This document shows positions 8,818-18,393 of a stretch of DNA of 64,000 nt, one piece after another. Location of the stretch: contig AP019702.1 of assembly GCA_006739055.1 (NCBI GenBank), positions 5,295,388 through 5,359,387 on the forward strand. Reading direction: 5' to 3'. Position 1 is the stretch's first letter. Each line of letters opens with the position of its first letter. The translations under genes were made by a program, and so were the position numbers. Under the pieces are notes generated by a model that did not search any database, was not told where the DNA came from, and saw nothing but the letters and a program-made list of their open reading frames with translations. The stretch is from Allostella vacuolata (lineage in GTDB: Bacteria > Pseudomonadota > Alphaproteobacteria > ATCC43930 > Allostellaceae).

Positions 8818-8972
8818 TCGGCCTGCTCGGCCTGCTCGGCCTGCTCGTCGCCGCCCGCGCCGAAGACCCGCAGATGTACGCCGTCGGCCTGGTCTTCGCG
8901 GTCTTCGCCGTCGCCTTCGACAGCTGGCTGCTGAAGCGCTGGTTCGACCAGGCGGAGCGGCACGGGGCCTGA
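8781..8972 (+). CDS. small two-helix membrane protein at the end of the cco cluster
   Basis: A 63-residue protein that I do not recognise by family. It has an N-terminal hydrophobic helix ('SFVIGTLIGLLGLLGLLVAA', about residues 6-25) and a second one ('MYAVGLVFAVFAVAFDSWLL', about 32-51). It ends with a polar tail, 'KRWFDQAERHGA'. The sequence CGGGAGAACC precedes the ATG and provides a convincing ribosome site. The start lies inside the 3' end of ccoS (37-base overlap, other frame), which implies co-transcription with the oxidase assembly genes. A role in the oxidase or its membrane environment is only an inference from position. Confidence 0.65.
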   Translation: MSATASFVIGTLIGLLGLLGLLVAARAEDPQMYAVGLVFAVFAVAFDSWLLKRWFDQAERHGA

Positions 8973-8975
8973 CCT

Positions 8976-8997
8976 GGCGCCCGGGCGGCGCCCGGGC
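8976..8997. repeat. two tandem copies of an 11-bp GC-only unit downstream of the cco cluster
   Basis: GGCGCCCGGGC occurs twice without a gap. Each copy contains the palindrome GCCCGGGC, so the stretch can fold in several registers. It sits just after the last cco-linked stop codon and could slow or end transcription. No T-run follows it, so I do not call it a terminator. Confidence 0.4.
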
Positions 8998-9089
8998 GGC
9001 AGCGAGCGCGTCGAGCCGGGTTGCCGCGGCGGGGCCGGCGCCCTATCGTCCGGGCCGACCCCGTCCCCCGCATCCCGGAGCGACCGCCG

Positions 9090-10157
9090 ATGACGACGCA
9101 GCCCGTCGACTTTCGCAGCGACAACACCGCATCCGTGGCGCAGCCGATCATGGAGGCGATCGTCGCCGCCAACCGCGGCACGGCGCCCTCCTATGGCAAC
9201 GACGAGATGTCGAAGGCCGTCGACCGCCGCCTGTCCGACCTGTTCGAGACCGAGGTGCGGGTGTTTCCGGTCGCGACCGGCACCGCCGCCAACGCGATCG
9301 CCCTGTCGGCGATGACGCGGCCCTGGGGCGGCATCTACTGCCACGAGACGGCGCACATCCAGACCTCCGAGTGCGGCGCGTTCGAGGCCCAGTCGGGCGG
9401 CGCCAAGCTGCAGCTGCTGCCGGGCGCGCAGTACCGCATCACCGCCGACCAGCTGGCCAAGGCGATCTCGGAGGCGGGCGTCGGCCAGCCGCACAAGCCG
9501 CAGCCGGCCGGCGTCTCGGTCACCCAGGCGACCGACTTCGGCACCGTCTACCGGCTCGACGAGCTGGCGGCGATCGGCGAGGTGGCGCGCGCCAACCGCC
9601 TCAAGATGCACATGGACGGGGCGCGCTTCGCCAACGCGCTCGACACGCTGGGCTGCACCCCGGCCGAGATGACCTGGAAGATCGGCGTCGACGTGCTGTC
9701 GTTCGGCGCCACCAAGAACGGCTGCATGTCGTGCGACGCGATCGTCGCCTTCGACCCGGCGATCGCCCACGAACTGGTCTTCCGCCTGCGCCGCGCCGGC
9801 CATGTCTGGTCGAAGATGCGCTTCGCCTCGGCCCAGCTGCTGGCCTATGTCGAGGACGGGCTCTACCTGCAGCTGGCCGCGCGCGCCAACGCGCTCGCCA
9901 AGCGGATGGCCGACGGCCTGTCGGCCCTGCCCGGCGTCAAGATGCATGTCCCGGTGGAGGCGAACGAACTGTTCGTCGAGATGCCGGAGGCGGTCATCAC
10001 CCGCCTGGAGGCCGAGCGCTTCCTCTTCGCCCGGCGCGGCCCGAAGCTGATCCGCCTGGTCTGCCGCCACGACGGCACCGACGGCGAGGTCGACCAGCTG
10101 ATCGCCGCCACCCGCCGCCTGCTGCCGCTCGCCGCCAACGTCACCGCCCTGCCCTGA
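9090..10157 (+). CDS. ltaE: low-specificity L-threonine aldolase
   Basis: A PLP-dependent fold-type I enzyme of 355 residues, predicted to cleave L-threonine or L-allo-threonine to glycine and acetaldehyde. The start gives 'VDFRSDNTASVAQPIMEA', the typical N-terminal 'RSDNTAG'-like motif. Next comes 'SYGNDEMSKAV' (the 'YGDD' region), then 'HETAHIQTSECGA'. The PLP-binding lysine is K209 in 'FGATKNGCMSCDA', as in beta-eliminating lyases of this family. It stands alone, 117 bases after the cco cluster, so an independent promoter is likely. Beta-eliminating lyase relatives with other substrates cannot be excluded. Confidence 0.93.
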   Translation: MTTQPVDFRSDNTASVAQPIMEAIVAANRGTAPSYGNDEMSKAVDRRLSDLFETEVRVFPVATGTAANAIALSAMTRPWGGIYCHETAHIQTSECGAFEAQSGGAKLQLLPGAQYRITADQLAKAISEAGVGQPHKPQPAGVSVTQATDFGTVYRLDELAAIGEVARANRLKMHMDGARFANALDTLGCTPAEMTWKIGVDVLSFGATKNGCMSCDAIVAFDPAIAHELVFRLRRAGHVWSKMRFASAQLLAYVEDGLYLQLAARANALAKRMADGLSALPGVKMHVPVEANELFVEMPEAVITRLEAERFLFARRGPKLIRLVCRHDGTDGEVDQLIAATRRLLPLAANVTALP

Positions 10158-10173
10158 CGGGCAGAGCCGGCGC

Positions 10174-10248
10174 TGGTGCCGGGTGCAGGATTCGAACCCG
10201 CGACCTTCGGTTTACAAAACCGCTGCACTACCCCTGTGCTAACCCGGC
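10174..10248 (-). tRNA. tRNA-Thr (anticodon TGT)
   Basis: Read on the minus strand it folds as a complete cloverleaf. It has acceptor GCCGGGT/ACCCGGC, a D-arm with AGGGGTA loop, anticodon loop TTTGTAA (anticodon TGT, decoding ACA), and a T-arm with TTCGAAT loop. Discriminator A and an encoded CCA follow. The outermost anticodon-stem pair appears to be G-A mismatched. It lies convergent to and 16 bases after ltaE. Confidence 0.96.
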
Positions 10249-10368
10249 TGGCCGGCGTTCCGTCCCGTTTTCTACGCGACGGAGGGCGAGCATGTCCAAC
10301 GCCGTTGGCGGGCCGGCGCCCGAAGCAATGATCCTTGCTGCGACGGATGGCGCTTCGCCCGCCCGTGC

Positions 10369-11007
10369 TCAGAAAAGCTCCCGCATGCCGCCCGGCGTCT
10401 CGATCTGCGCCCGATACCGAAGGTCCGGGCCGGGCATGATCGCCGGAGGCCGGTCGATATCCAGGTCGCGGTAAAGGCTCGCGATCCTGGCCGCGTCCGG
10501 GTGTTCGAGCGAGAATGACCGCAGGCGCGCCCCCCGGTCCGCCATCGTCGCCATCGACCTCGGCTTGCCGCGCCGGTCGATGATCGAGGGGGCCGCGCCG
10601 TCGAGGGGAAGCGCGCCGTCGTCTGGAATGGCGAACTCGAAGGAAGGGGTATCCCAGGGCAGGGATACCTTCCTGCCGAAGACGGCCTCCCGGCCCGAGA
10701 GAACGCGGTCGATGCCGTCGGTCCGTGCGACCCAGCCGCGCAGGCGGCGGCCGGCATCCCAGTCGGCGCGGACGGCCTTCTGGTCGTCGAGACCGAACCA
10801 GCGGGCGCGACGCGGCGGCGCGACGCCGGGGTCCAGGGCCACGATCTCCAGGTAGACCGCGTGGCCCAGCTGCAGCAGGCGGTTGTGGGTGCCCATGTAG
10901 CCGTGGCGCTGCCCGAACGGCACGTCGATGCGGATGCAGGCACGGACATGGGCAACGCCCTCCTCAAGCGACGGGGCGATGACGGTGAGATGGTCGAGCT
11001 TCAGCAT
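10369..11007 (-). CDS. VOC/glyoxalase-like domain protein
   Basis: A 212-residue protein beginning 'MLKLDHLTVIAPSLEEGVAHV', the typical first strand of vicinal-oxygen-chelate folds. It continues with 'GTHNRLLQLGHAVYLEIVALDPG', the pattern of the glyoxalase-like_3 subgroup. The histidine in 'LDHLTV' and the glutamate in 'YLEIVAL' are candidate metal ligands. The start was placed at 11007 because the conserved fold begins there, although the frame is open further upstream. The gene is divergent from serC. Substrate unknown; the family includes dioxygenases, isomerases and resistance proteins. Confidence 0.82.
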   Translation of the reverse strand: MLKLDHLTVIAPSLEEGVAHVRACIRIDVPFGQRHGYMGTHNRLLQLGHAVYLEIVALDPGVAPPRRARWFGLDDQKAVRADWDAGRRLRGWVARTDGIDRVLSGREAVFGRKVSLPWDTPSFEFAIPDDGALPLDGAAPSIIDRRGKPRSMATMADRGARLRSFSLEHPDAARIASLYRDLDIDRPPAIMPGPDLRYRAQIETPGGMRELF

Positions 11008-11152
11008 GGCCGATCCCGATCGTCGCATGGATTCGCCAGCCGGGCGATCCCGCGACAAGATCGCCGTTGACGCCACCCTTCCGCCCCTGTAGCCACCGCG
11101 GCGGGACACGCCCCCCCACCGGGGCGCTGCCATTCTGAAAGGGATAGGCGAG

Positions 11153-12313
11153 ATGACGATGCCCGCAGTGCGCCCTGCGAACCCGTGCTTTTCTTCCGGC
11201 CCCTGCGCCAAGCGCCCCGGCTGGACCCCTGACGACCTCCGCGACGCATTCCTCGGCCGCTCGCACCGGGCCCGGACCGGCAAGGCCAAGCTCAAGGAAG
11301 TGATCGACCGCAGCCGCGCCGTGCTGCGCCTGCCGGCCGACTGGCGGCTCGGCATCGTGCCCGCGTCCGACACCGGCGCGGTCGAGATGGCGCTGTGGTC
11401 GCTGCTCGGCCCCCGCGGCGTCGACGTCGTCGTCTGGGAGAATTTCGGCGAGACCTGGGAAGCCGACATCGTCAAGCAGCTGCGGCTGACCGATGTCCGC
11501 GCCTTCCGCGCGCCCTACGGCGCCCTGCCCGACCTGACCCAGGTCGACACCGACCGCGACGTGATCCTGACCTGGAACGGCACCAGCTCGGGCGTGTGCC
11601 TGCCCGACGCCGACTGGATCAAGGCCGACCGCGCCGGCCTGGTGATCTGCGACGCGACCTCGGCCGCCTATGCCATGGACCTGCCCTGGGACAAGCTCGA
11701 CGTCGTCACCTGGTCCTGGCAGAAGGCGCTGGGCGGGGAGGCCGCGCACGGCATGCTGGCGCTGTCGCCGCGCGCGGTCGAACGGCTGGAGCAGCACAAG
11801 CCCGCCTGGCCGATGCCCAAGGTCTTCCGCCTCACCTCCGGCGGGAAGATCAACGAGGGCATCTTCCAGGGCGAGACCATCAACACGCCGTCGATGCTGT
11901 GCGTCGAGGACGCCATCGACTCGCTGAAATGGGCCGAGGCGGTGGGCGGCCTGGACGCGCTGGTCGGCCGCTCGAAGGCGAACTTCGCGGCCCTCGCGGC
12001 CTGGGTCGAGCGCACGCCGTGGGTCGATTTCCTGGCGACCGACCCGGCGTCGCGCTCCTGGACGTCGGTGTGCCTCGCCATCGTCGACCCCTGGTTCGCG
12101 GCCCAACCGGCCGCGGCCCAGCAGGCGACGGTCAAGGACCTGGCCCGGCGACTGGAGCAGGCCGGCGTCGCCTATGACATCGCCGGCCACCGCGCCGCCC
12201 CCCCGGGCCTGCGCATCTGGTGCGGCGCGACGGTCGAGACCGCCGACATCCGGGCGCTCTGCCCGTGGCTCGACTGGGCCTGGGCCGACCTGACCCGCGC
12301 CGCGGCGGCCTGA
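11153..12313 (+). CDS. serC: phosphoserine transaminase
   Basis: A 386-residue PLP enzyme converting 3-phosphohydroxypyruvate and glutamate to phosphoserine, the second step of serine synthesis. 'NPCFSSGPCAKRPGW' and 'LRLPADWRLGIVPASDTGAVEMALW' match the alphaproteobacterial/archaeal-type SerC group. The PLP lysine is K191 in 'WSWQKALGGEAAHGM'. A ribosome site GGGATAGGCGAG precedes the ATG, and a second ATG lies two codons later. serA follows 83 bases downstream, so the two steps are probably co-transcribed. The same enzyme may also serve pyridoxal phosphate synthesis. Confidence 0.96.
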   Translation: MTMPAVRPANPCFSSGPCAKRPGWTPDDLRDAFLGRSHRARTGKAKLKEVIDRSRAVLRLPADWRLGIVPASDTGAVEMALWSLLGPRGVDVVVWENFGETWEADIVKQLRLTDVRAFRAPYGALPDLTQVDTDRDVILTWNGTSSGVCLPDADWIKADRAGLVICDATSAAYAMDLPWDKLDVVTWSWQKALGGEAAHGMLALSPRAVERLEQHKPAWPMPKVFRLTSGGKINEGIFQGETINTPSMLCVEDAIDSLKWAEAVGGLDALVGRSKANFAALAAWVERTPWVDFLATDPASRSWTSVCLAIVDPWFAAQPAAAQQATVKDLARRLEQAGVAYDIAGHRAAPPGLRIWCGATVETADIRALCPWLDWAWADLTRAAAA

Positions 12314-12396
12314 ACCCTTCCTGCTCCGACCTGCCGCCGGCCTTCGAAAGGTCGGCGGCCCCTCGGCATTTCCCATACGAAAGACGGACGACCACC

Positions 12397-13974
12397 ATGC
12401 CCAAGGTGCTGATCGCCGATTCCCTGTCGCCGCGCGCCATCGAGATCTTCCGCGCCCGCGGCATCGAGGTCGACGTGCATACCGGTCTGAAGCCGGCCGA
12501 GCTGCGCGCCATCGTCGGCGCCTATGACGGCATCGCCGTCCGCTCGGCGACCAAGGTGACGAAGGAGGTCCTGGCCGTCGCCGACCGCCTGAAGATCGTC
12601 GGCCGGGCCGGCATCGGCGTCGACAACATCGATGTCGGCGCCGCCACCGCCCGCGGCGTGGTGGTGATGAACACGCCCTTCGGCAACTCCATCACCACGG
12701 CCGAGCACGCCATCGCCCTGCTGCTGTCGCTCGCCCGCCAGATCCCCGCCGCCGACCGCTCCACCCAGGCCGGACGGTGGGAGAAGAACCGGTTCATGGG
12801 CGTCGAGGTCACGGCCAAGACGCTGGGCGTCATCGGCTGCGGCAACATCGGCTCGATCGTCGCCGACCGCGCGCTCGGCCTGAAGATGAAGGTCATCGCC
12901 TACGACCCGTTCCTGTCCGAGGACCGTGCCCGCACGCTCGGCGTGGAGAAGGTCGACCTCAAGACCCTGTTCGCCCGGGCCGACTTCATCACCCTGCATA
13001 CGCCCCTGACCGAGGCCACCCGCAACATCATCGACGCCACCTCGATCGCCCGCATGCGGCGCGGGGTGCGGATCGTCAACTGCGCGCGGGGCGGGCTGAT
13101 CGACGAGGCGGCCCTGCTGGCCGGCCTGGAATCGGGCCATGTGGCGGGCGCGGCGATCGACGTGTTCGCGGTCGAGCCGGCGACCACGAGCCCGCTCTTC
13201 GGCCGCGACGACGTCATCGTCACCCCGCATCTCGGCGCCTCCACCGGCGAAGCGCAGGAGAACGTGGCCCTGCAGGTGGCCGAGCAGATGTCGGACTTCC
13301 TGCTGACCGGCGCGGTCGTCAACGCCATCAACATGCCCTCGGTCTCGGCCGAGGAGGCGGCGACCCTGCGCCCCTACATGGTGCTCGGGACCCAGCTCGG
13401 CAGCTTCGCCGGGCAGCTCACCGAGGAGGCGATCGACGCCGTCGAGATCGACTTCGAGGGCGAGGCCGCCGGCATCAACACCAAGCCGGTGACGGCGGCG
13501 ATGCTGACCGGCCTGCTGGCGCCGCTGCTGGAAAGCGTCAACATGGTGTCGGCCCCGGTCATCGCGCGCGAGCGCAACATGCAGGTGACCGAGGTTACGG
13601 GCGCCCAGACGCCCGACTACCAGACGCTGGTCCGGGTGTCGGTCACCTGCGCCGGGCGCACGCGGACCGTGGCCGGGTCCCTGTTCGGCGGCGCCAAGCC
13701 GCGCATCGTCGAGGTCCAGGGCATGACCTTCGAGGCGGAGCTGGACGGGCCGATGCTGTTCGTGCGCAACCGCGACAAGCCCGGCTTCATCGGCGCCCTG
13801 GGCCGCACGCTGGGCGACGTCGGGGTCAACATCGCCAGCTTCCATCTCGGCCGCACCGCGCCCGGCGAGGACGCCATCTGCCTGGTCCAGGTCGATCAGC
13901 CGATCGACGAGCCGCTGCTGGCCCAGGTCCGCGCCCTGCCGCAGGTGGTCCAGGCGAAGACCATGCGGTTCTAG
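12397..13974 (+). CDS. serA: D-3-phosphoglycerate dehydrogenase (long, ACT-domain form)
   Basis: The 525-residue enzyme oxidises 3-phosphoglycerate with NAD+, the first step of serine synthesis. It has the catalytic D-isomer dehydrogenase fold with the nucleotide-binding motif 'LGVIGCGNIGSIVADRA'. Active-site segments are 'NCARGGLIDEAALL' (arginine) and 'VTPHLGASTGEAQ' (histidine). A middle ASB-type domain at about residues 320-450 precedes a C-terminal ACT domain at about 453-525. The ACT domain is the usual site of serine feedback inhibition. The start at 12397 is fixed by 'MPKVLIADSLSP', the expected family start. It follows serC. Confidence 0.97.
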   Translation: MPKVLIADSLSPRAIEIFRARGIEVDVHTGLKPAELRAIVGAYDGIAVRSATKVTKEVLAVADRLKIVGRAGIGVDNIDVGAATARGVVVMNTPFGNSITTAEHAIALLLSLARQIPAADRSTQAGRWEKNRFMGVEVTAKTLGVIGCGNIGSIVADRALGLKMKVIAYDPFLSEDRARTLGVEKVDLKTLFARADFITLHTPLTEATRNIIDATSIARMRRGVRIVNCARGGLIDEAALLAGLESGHVAGAAIDVFAVEPATTSPLFGRDDVIVTPHLGASTGEAQENVALQVAEQMSDFLLTGAVVNAINMPSVSAEEAATLRPYMVLGTQLGSFAGQLTEEAIDAVEIDFEGEAAGINTKPVTAAMLTGLLAPLLESVNMVSAPVIARERNMQVTEVTGAQTPDYQTLVRVSVTCAGRTRTVAGSLFGGAKPRIVEVQGMTFEAELDGPMLFVRNRDKPGFIGALGRTLGDVGVNIASFHLGRTAPGEDAICLVQVDQPIDEPLLAQVRALPQVVQAKTMRF

Positions 13975-14120
13975 TGATCGGCCGCCGCCGGCCATACCCG
14001 TCAGCGAAAATCCTATGCACACAGGGAAGCGGCGCAGAAGCGCTCCTCGATTGCCGCTATAAGGGCATAATCGACCGCGGATTTCCCGCCGCGGCGACAG
14101 CACGGGGGAGCAGGCGCTGA

Positions 14121-15944
14121 ATGGTGCAGATCAAGGTCGCGGTTCGGGAGGCCCACGGCCCCAGCCTGGAGGACGAAGCGACGGTCATCGTCCTCCATCT
14201 GACCGGCCTCGGCCACGCCGGCCAGCGGATGGATCCGGCCTGGCGTGGCCGCTGGCGCACGGCAGCGGCCAAGCTCGGCGTTGCGCTGGAGCCTTCCGAC
14301 GAGGCCCTTCATCCGGCCGCGGCCGCCGCCATGACGACCGAGGCGCTGGCCGCCTGGGCATCGAACCGCCCCCGCCGGCCGATCCGTGCCGGCGCGATGC
14401 CGGACGACTACGTCCTGCCGGACATGCCCCGCCAGCTGGCGCTGGAGGCATCCCGGCTCGCGATCGCCACGGTAGACCTGACCGAACGGAATCTCCTGAC
14501 GGCGGCGGCGGCCGACCGGATGCGGGCCGCCGCACGGCAGTTGCGCATGATCGCCGAGGAGGCGGCCCGCCGTCAGCTGGAGCACCCGGTCGCCGACATT
14601 CTCCGGCAGGCGGCCGTGCGGCTGGGGGTGCCCTGGCGCTGGTCCACGCTCTATCCGGGCATGACCATGATCGGCGAAGGCCGCCGACGCACCCTGTTCG
14701 ACACGTCCATGCCGCTGGACGCCCCCCGGATGGGGGCCTCGCTGGCGACCAACAAGATCACGGCCAAACGATACCTGGCGGCGTTCGGCCTGCCGGTGCT
14801 GCCCGACCGCGTGATCCGGCACGCCGCCGATGCGCTGCCGGCCGCGCAGGCGATCGGCTATCCGGTCGCGGTGAAGCCTGTCGACGCGAGCGGCGGGCAC
14901 GGCGTCACGCTCGATATTCGCGCCCCCGACCGGATACGCGCCGCATTCGAGCGTGCGGTCGCCGAGGGCACGGCAGTCATGATCGAACCCTACCTGCCGG
15001 TGCCCGACTTCCGGGCGATCCTGGTCGGCAATTCGCTCGAAGCGGTACTGCAGCGCTGCCCGGCCCATGTGACGGGCAACGGGCGATCCAGCGTGGCGGA
15101 GCTGCTGGCGGACCACAATGCCGCCGTGGCCGAGGGGCGCGCCGCCATTCCATCCGCCAACCCGGTCGTCGTCGATGCCGATGTCGAACTGACGCTGGCG
15201 AATGCCGGCCTGTCCCTCGGGAGCGTGCCGGAGACCGGACGGATGGTCGCGGTCCGGTCGATCCCGATGCGCTCCCATGGCGGATATGTGCGCGACCTGA
15301 CGGACCAGGTGCACCCCGCGAACGCGGCCATGTTCCGCCGATTGATGGACGTGGTCGGCGTACCGCTGGCGGCCATCGACTTCCGGGCCGAGGCGGTCGA
15401 GCGGCCCTGGCACGAGCAGCGCTTCGCCATACTCGAATACAATGTCCGGCCGAACCTGAGTAGCTTCGCCGGCCACCCGCTCATCGATGCGCTCGTCCGG
15501 CACGCGGCCCCCGACCCGGACGCGGCACGGCTGCCGACCGTCCTCGTCGTCGACCCGTTGCCCGCCGACGGCCCGGCGGAGTTGCGCCGACGGATGGCGC
15601 AACATCGGATCGCCGGGGCCGTCTTCGCGCCGGATGGGCTGCAACTGGGCGGCATGCCAATCCCCGACGTGCCGACCCTCGGCGAGGCGCATGCCCGGAT
15701 GGTGCAGGACCCGACCCTGGCGCTGGGCGTGCATTGGCTCCCGCCTGACCGGCTGGTCCAGTTCGGGCTCGGCGTCCGGACCATCGATATCGCGGTCCTT
15801 CCCGCCGACATCGGCGGATCGCTCGACGCCAGAGCGGTCGATCTGGTCCGCCGGCATGCCCGCCGGACCATCCCGCTGCCCGGCGGCGATGCCGCGACGC
15901 GGGCCCGCGTCATCCTGGACGAGATCGCGCCGCTCGCCCGGTGA
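14121..15944 (+). CDS. orphan cyanophycin-synthetase-like ATP-grasp ligase without the Mur-ligase half
   Basis: A 607-residue protein. Residues about 1-190 resemble the N-terminal domain of cyanophycin synthetase (CphA). An ATP-grasp domain spans about 200-460. It includes 'LATNKITAKRYLAAFGLPVL', lysine 252 in 'VAVKPVDASGGHGVTLDI', 'PAHVTGNGRSSVAELLADHN', 'DLTDQVHPANA' and the metal-binding 'EYNVRP' (E439, N441). CphA then has a Mur-ligase domain of about 400 residues. Here only about 140 residues of unrecognised sequence follow. A ribosome site, GGGGAGCAGG, precedes the ATG. The gene stands alone after serA and converges on pheT, with a terminator between. It probably forms an amide bond using ATP, but the substrate is unknown. 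Confidence 0.75.
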   Translation: MVQIKVAVREAHGPSLEDEATVIVLHLTGLGHAGQRMDPAWRGRWRTAAAKLGVALEPSDEALHPAAAAAMTTEALAAWASNRPRRPIRAGAMPDDYVLPDMPRQLALEASRLAIATVDLTERNLLTAAAADRMRAAARQLRMIAEEAARRQLEHPVADILRQAAVRLGVPWRWSTLYPGMTMIGEGRRRTLFDTSMPLDAPRMGASLATNKITAKRYLAAFGLPVLPDRVIRHAADALPAAQAIGYPVAVKPVDASGGHGVTLDIRAPDRIRAAFERAVAEGTAVMIEPYLPVPDFRAILVGNSLEAVLQRCPAHVTGNGRSSVAELLADHNAAVAEGRAAIPSANPVVVDADVELTLANAGLSLGSVPETGRMVAVRSIPMRSHGGYVRDLTDQVHPANAAMFRRLMDVVGVPLAAIDFRAEAVERPWHEQRFAILEYNVRPNLSSFAGHPLIDALVRHAAPDPDAARLPTVLVVDPLPADGPAELRRRMAQHRIAGAVFAPDGLQLGGMPIPDVPTLGEAHARMVQDPTLALGVHWLPPDRLVQFGLGVRTIDIAVLPADIGGSLDARAVDLVRRHARRTIPLPGGDAATRARVILDEIAPLAR

Positions 15945-15948
15945 TCAG

Positions 15949-15977
15949 CCCCCCGGACCGTCATCCGGTCCGGGGGG
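15949..15977. terminator. bidirectional hairpin between the ATP-grasp gene and pheT
   Basis: CCCCCCGGACCG (15949-15960) pairs perfectly with CGGTCCGGGGGG (15966-15977) around a five-base loop, giving a 12-bp GC-rich stem between two convergent genes. No clear T-run follows on either side, so it may act as a bidirectional but imperfect terminator. Confidence 0.6.
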
Positions 15978-15990
15978 CGACGCTTCTCGC

Positions 15991-18393
15991 CTACGACCGC
16001 AGCACGCCGCCGGTCGCCTTCGCCACCTGGGCGACGATGCGGCCGGCGATGGCGTCGATCTGCTCTTCCGTCAGGGTCGCCGTGGCCGGCTGCAGGGTCA
16101 CCTCGATCGCGATCGACTTGCGCCCCTCGGCCACGCCCGGCCCGCGATAGACGTCGAACACCCGGACCCCGGCCAGCAGCTTGCGCTCCGCCGCCTTGAC
16201 CGCGCGGGTCACCGCTTCCGCCGCCACCGCCTCGTCCACCAGGAAGGCGAAGTCGCGCGTGACCGGCTGGAACGGCGACAGGACGAGCGCCGGGCGGGCA
16301 TGCCCGCCCTTGCCGCGGGGCAGCGGCACGGCGTCGACCAGCACCTCGAACCCGACCATCGGCCCCTTGACCGCCATCGCCTGGAGGACGGCCGGATGCA
16401 GCTCGCCGAACCGGGCCAGCGCCACGGTGCCGAGCCGCAGCACGCCGGAGCGGCCGGGATGGTACCAGGCCGGCGCATCGACCGTCGTCTGCAGGTTGTC
16501 GACCGGCCCGCCCAGGCCGGCCAGCGCCGCCAGGGCATCGGCCTTGGCGTCGAAGGCATCGACCGGCCGGGCCGGGCCCGCCCAGCTGCGCGGCCCCGCC
16601 TGGCCGCTGCGGATGCCGGCCGCCACCAGCGACTGCCCTTCCGGGGTGTCGTCGGCATATTGCGGCCCGATCTCGAACAGTGCGCCGTCCGGGAAGCCGC
16701 GGGCGGCATTGCGCCCGGCGGCCGCGATCAGGTTGGGCAGCACCGACGGGCGCATCACGTCGAGGTCGGAGCTGATCGGGTTGACCAGCCGCAGCGCATC
16801 CTGGACGGCGCCGAAATGTACGGCGTCGGTCCCCGGCATGAAGGAAAAGGTCACCGCCTCGACCAGGCCGCGGGCAGCGAGCGCCCGCCTGGCATGGCCG
16901 ACGCGGCGCTGGGACGGCGACAGGGCGGGCCTGGTCACCGCATGCTCGCGCGGCAGCGGCACCACCGGGATCGCGTCGTAGCCATGGACGCGCAGCACCT
17001 CTTCCACCAGATCCGCCTCGCCCTCGATGTCCGCCCGCCAGGAGGGGATCTCCACCTCCATCGCGTCGGCCGCCCGGTGCACGGTCGCGCCCAGGGCCTC
17101 CAGGATGCCGCGCGCCTCCTCGGGCGGGACGGGCAGGCCGCCCAGCGTCGCCACGCGGCTGTCGCTCAGCCGGATGGACCGGCGATGGGCCGGCTCGGCG
17201 CCCGCCACCACCACCGCGCTCGCCTCGCCGCCGCAGAGCTCGATGATCATCCGCGTCGCCGCCTCGATGCCGGCGACGGCCGATGCCGGGTCGACGCCGC
17301 GCTCGAAGCGGTAGCGGGCATCGGTCTGGAGCGAGAGCTTGCGGCCGGTGGAGGCCGTGCGCACCGGATCGAACAGCGCCGACTCGACGAACACGTTGAC
17401 GGTATCGGCGGTGCAGCCGGTGCTTTCCCCGCCGATGACGCCGCCCAGGCCGACCACGCCGTCGGCATCGGCGATCGCCGTCATCTCGCCGTCCAGCTCG
17501 TAGACCTTGCCGTTCAGCGCCTGCAGGGACTCGCCCGGCTGGCACAGCCGCACGACGATGTCGCCGGCCACCGCGTCCGCGTCGAAGACATGCAGCGGCC
17601 GGGCGACGTCGAGGGTGAAGAAGTTGGTGATGTCGACCAGGGCCGAGATCGGCCGCAGCCCGACCGCGAGCAGCCGGCGCTGCAGCCATTCGGGGCTGGG
17701 CCCGTTGCGCACGCCGCGGATGTAGCGCCCGGCATAGAGCGGACAGGCGGCGGCAGCGTCGGCCGGCAGTTCGAGCCCGACGCCGATCGGGCTGTCGAAG
17801 ACGGCCGGCACAGTGACCGGGTCGCGCGGCTTGAGCCGGCCGACCCCGGCCGCCGCCAGGTCGCGCGCCAGCCCGCGGATGCCGAGGCAGTCGGCCCGGT
17901 TGGGGGTGATCTTCACGTCGAGGACCGGATCGTCCAACCCCATCACCCGGGCGAACGGCTCGCCGACCGGCGCATCGGCGGGCAGGTCGATGATGCCCTC
18001 GTGGTCGTCCGACAGCCCCATCTCGTAGGCCGAGCAGAGCATGCCGTTGGAGGCCTCGCCGCGGATCTGGCCGGCCTTGAGCAGCAGTCCGGTGCGCGGG
18101 ATCACGGTGCCGGCACGGGCGAAGACGCCCTTCATCCCGGCCCGGGCGTTGGGCGCGCCGCACACCACCTGGACCCGCTCGGCCCCGGTGTCGACGACGC
18201 ACACGCGCAGCCGGTCGGCGTTCGGGTGCTGCACCGCCGACACGACATGGGCGACCGTGAAGGGCGCCAGGCGCGCGGCCGGATCGTCGATCCCGTCCAC
18301 CTCGTGGCCCAGCATGGTGAGGCGGGCGACGATGGTGGGAAGGTCGGCTTCGGTCTCGAGATGGTCCCGCAGCCAGGACAGGGTGATCTTCAT
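15991..18393 (-). CDS. pheT: phenylalanyl-tRNA synthetase beta subunit
   Basis: The 800-residue beta chain of the (alpha-beta)2 phenylalanyl-tRNA synthetase. It opens with '[35 protein letters not shown]', the standard family start. A tRNA-binding OB domain at about residues 40-150 follows ('[22 protein letters not shown]'). Next come the B3/4 editing domain, the B5 domain, the catalytic-like core and a C-terminal ferredoxin-fold anticodon-binding domain ('[17 protein letters not shown]'). Its ATG overlaps the pheS stop as ATGA, so the two subunits are translationally coupled. Confidence 0.97.
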   Translation of the reverse strand: MKITLSWLRDHLETEADLPTIVARLTMLGHEVDGIDDPAARLAPFTVAHVVSAVQHPNADRLRVCVVDTGAERVQVVCGAPNARAGMKGVFARAGTVIPRTGLLLKAGQIRGEASNGMLCSAYEMGLSDDHEGIIDLPADAPVGEPFARVMGLDDPVLDVKITPNRADCLGIRGLARDLAAAGVGRLKPRDPVTVPAVFDSPIGVGLELPADAAAACPLYAGRYIRGVRNGPSPEWLQRRLLAVGLRPISALVDITNFFTLDVARPLHVFDADAVAGDIVVRLCQPGESLQALNGKVYELDGEMTAIADADGVVGLGGVIGGESTGCTADTVNVFVESALFDPVRTASTGRKLSLQTDARYRFERGVDPASAVAGIEAATRMIIELCGGEASAVVVAGAEPAHRRSIRLSDSRVATLGGLPVPPEEARGILEALGATVHRAADAMEVEIPSWRADIEGEADLVEEVLRVHGYDAIPVVPLPREHAVTRPALSPSQRRVGHARRALAARGLVEAVTFSFMPGTDAVHFGAVQDALRLVNPISSDLDVMRPSVLPNLIAAAGRNAARGFPDGALFEIGPQYADDTPEGQSLVAAGIRSGQAGPRSWAGPARPVDAFDAKADALAALAGLGGPVDNLQTTVDAPAWYHPGRSGVLRLGTVALARFGELHPAVLQAMAVKGPMVGFEVLVDAVPLPRGKGGHARPALVLSPFQPVTRDFAFLVDEAVAAEAVTRAVKAAERKLLAGVRVFDVYRGPGVAEGRKSIAIEVTLQPATATLTEEQIDAIAGRIVAQVAKATGGVLRS

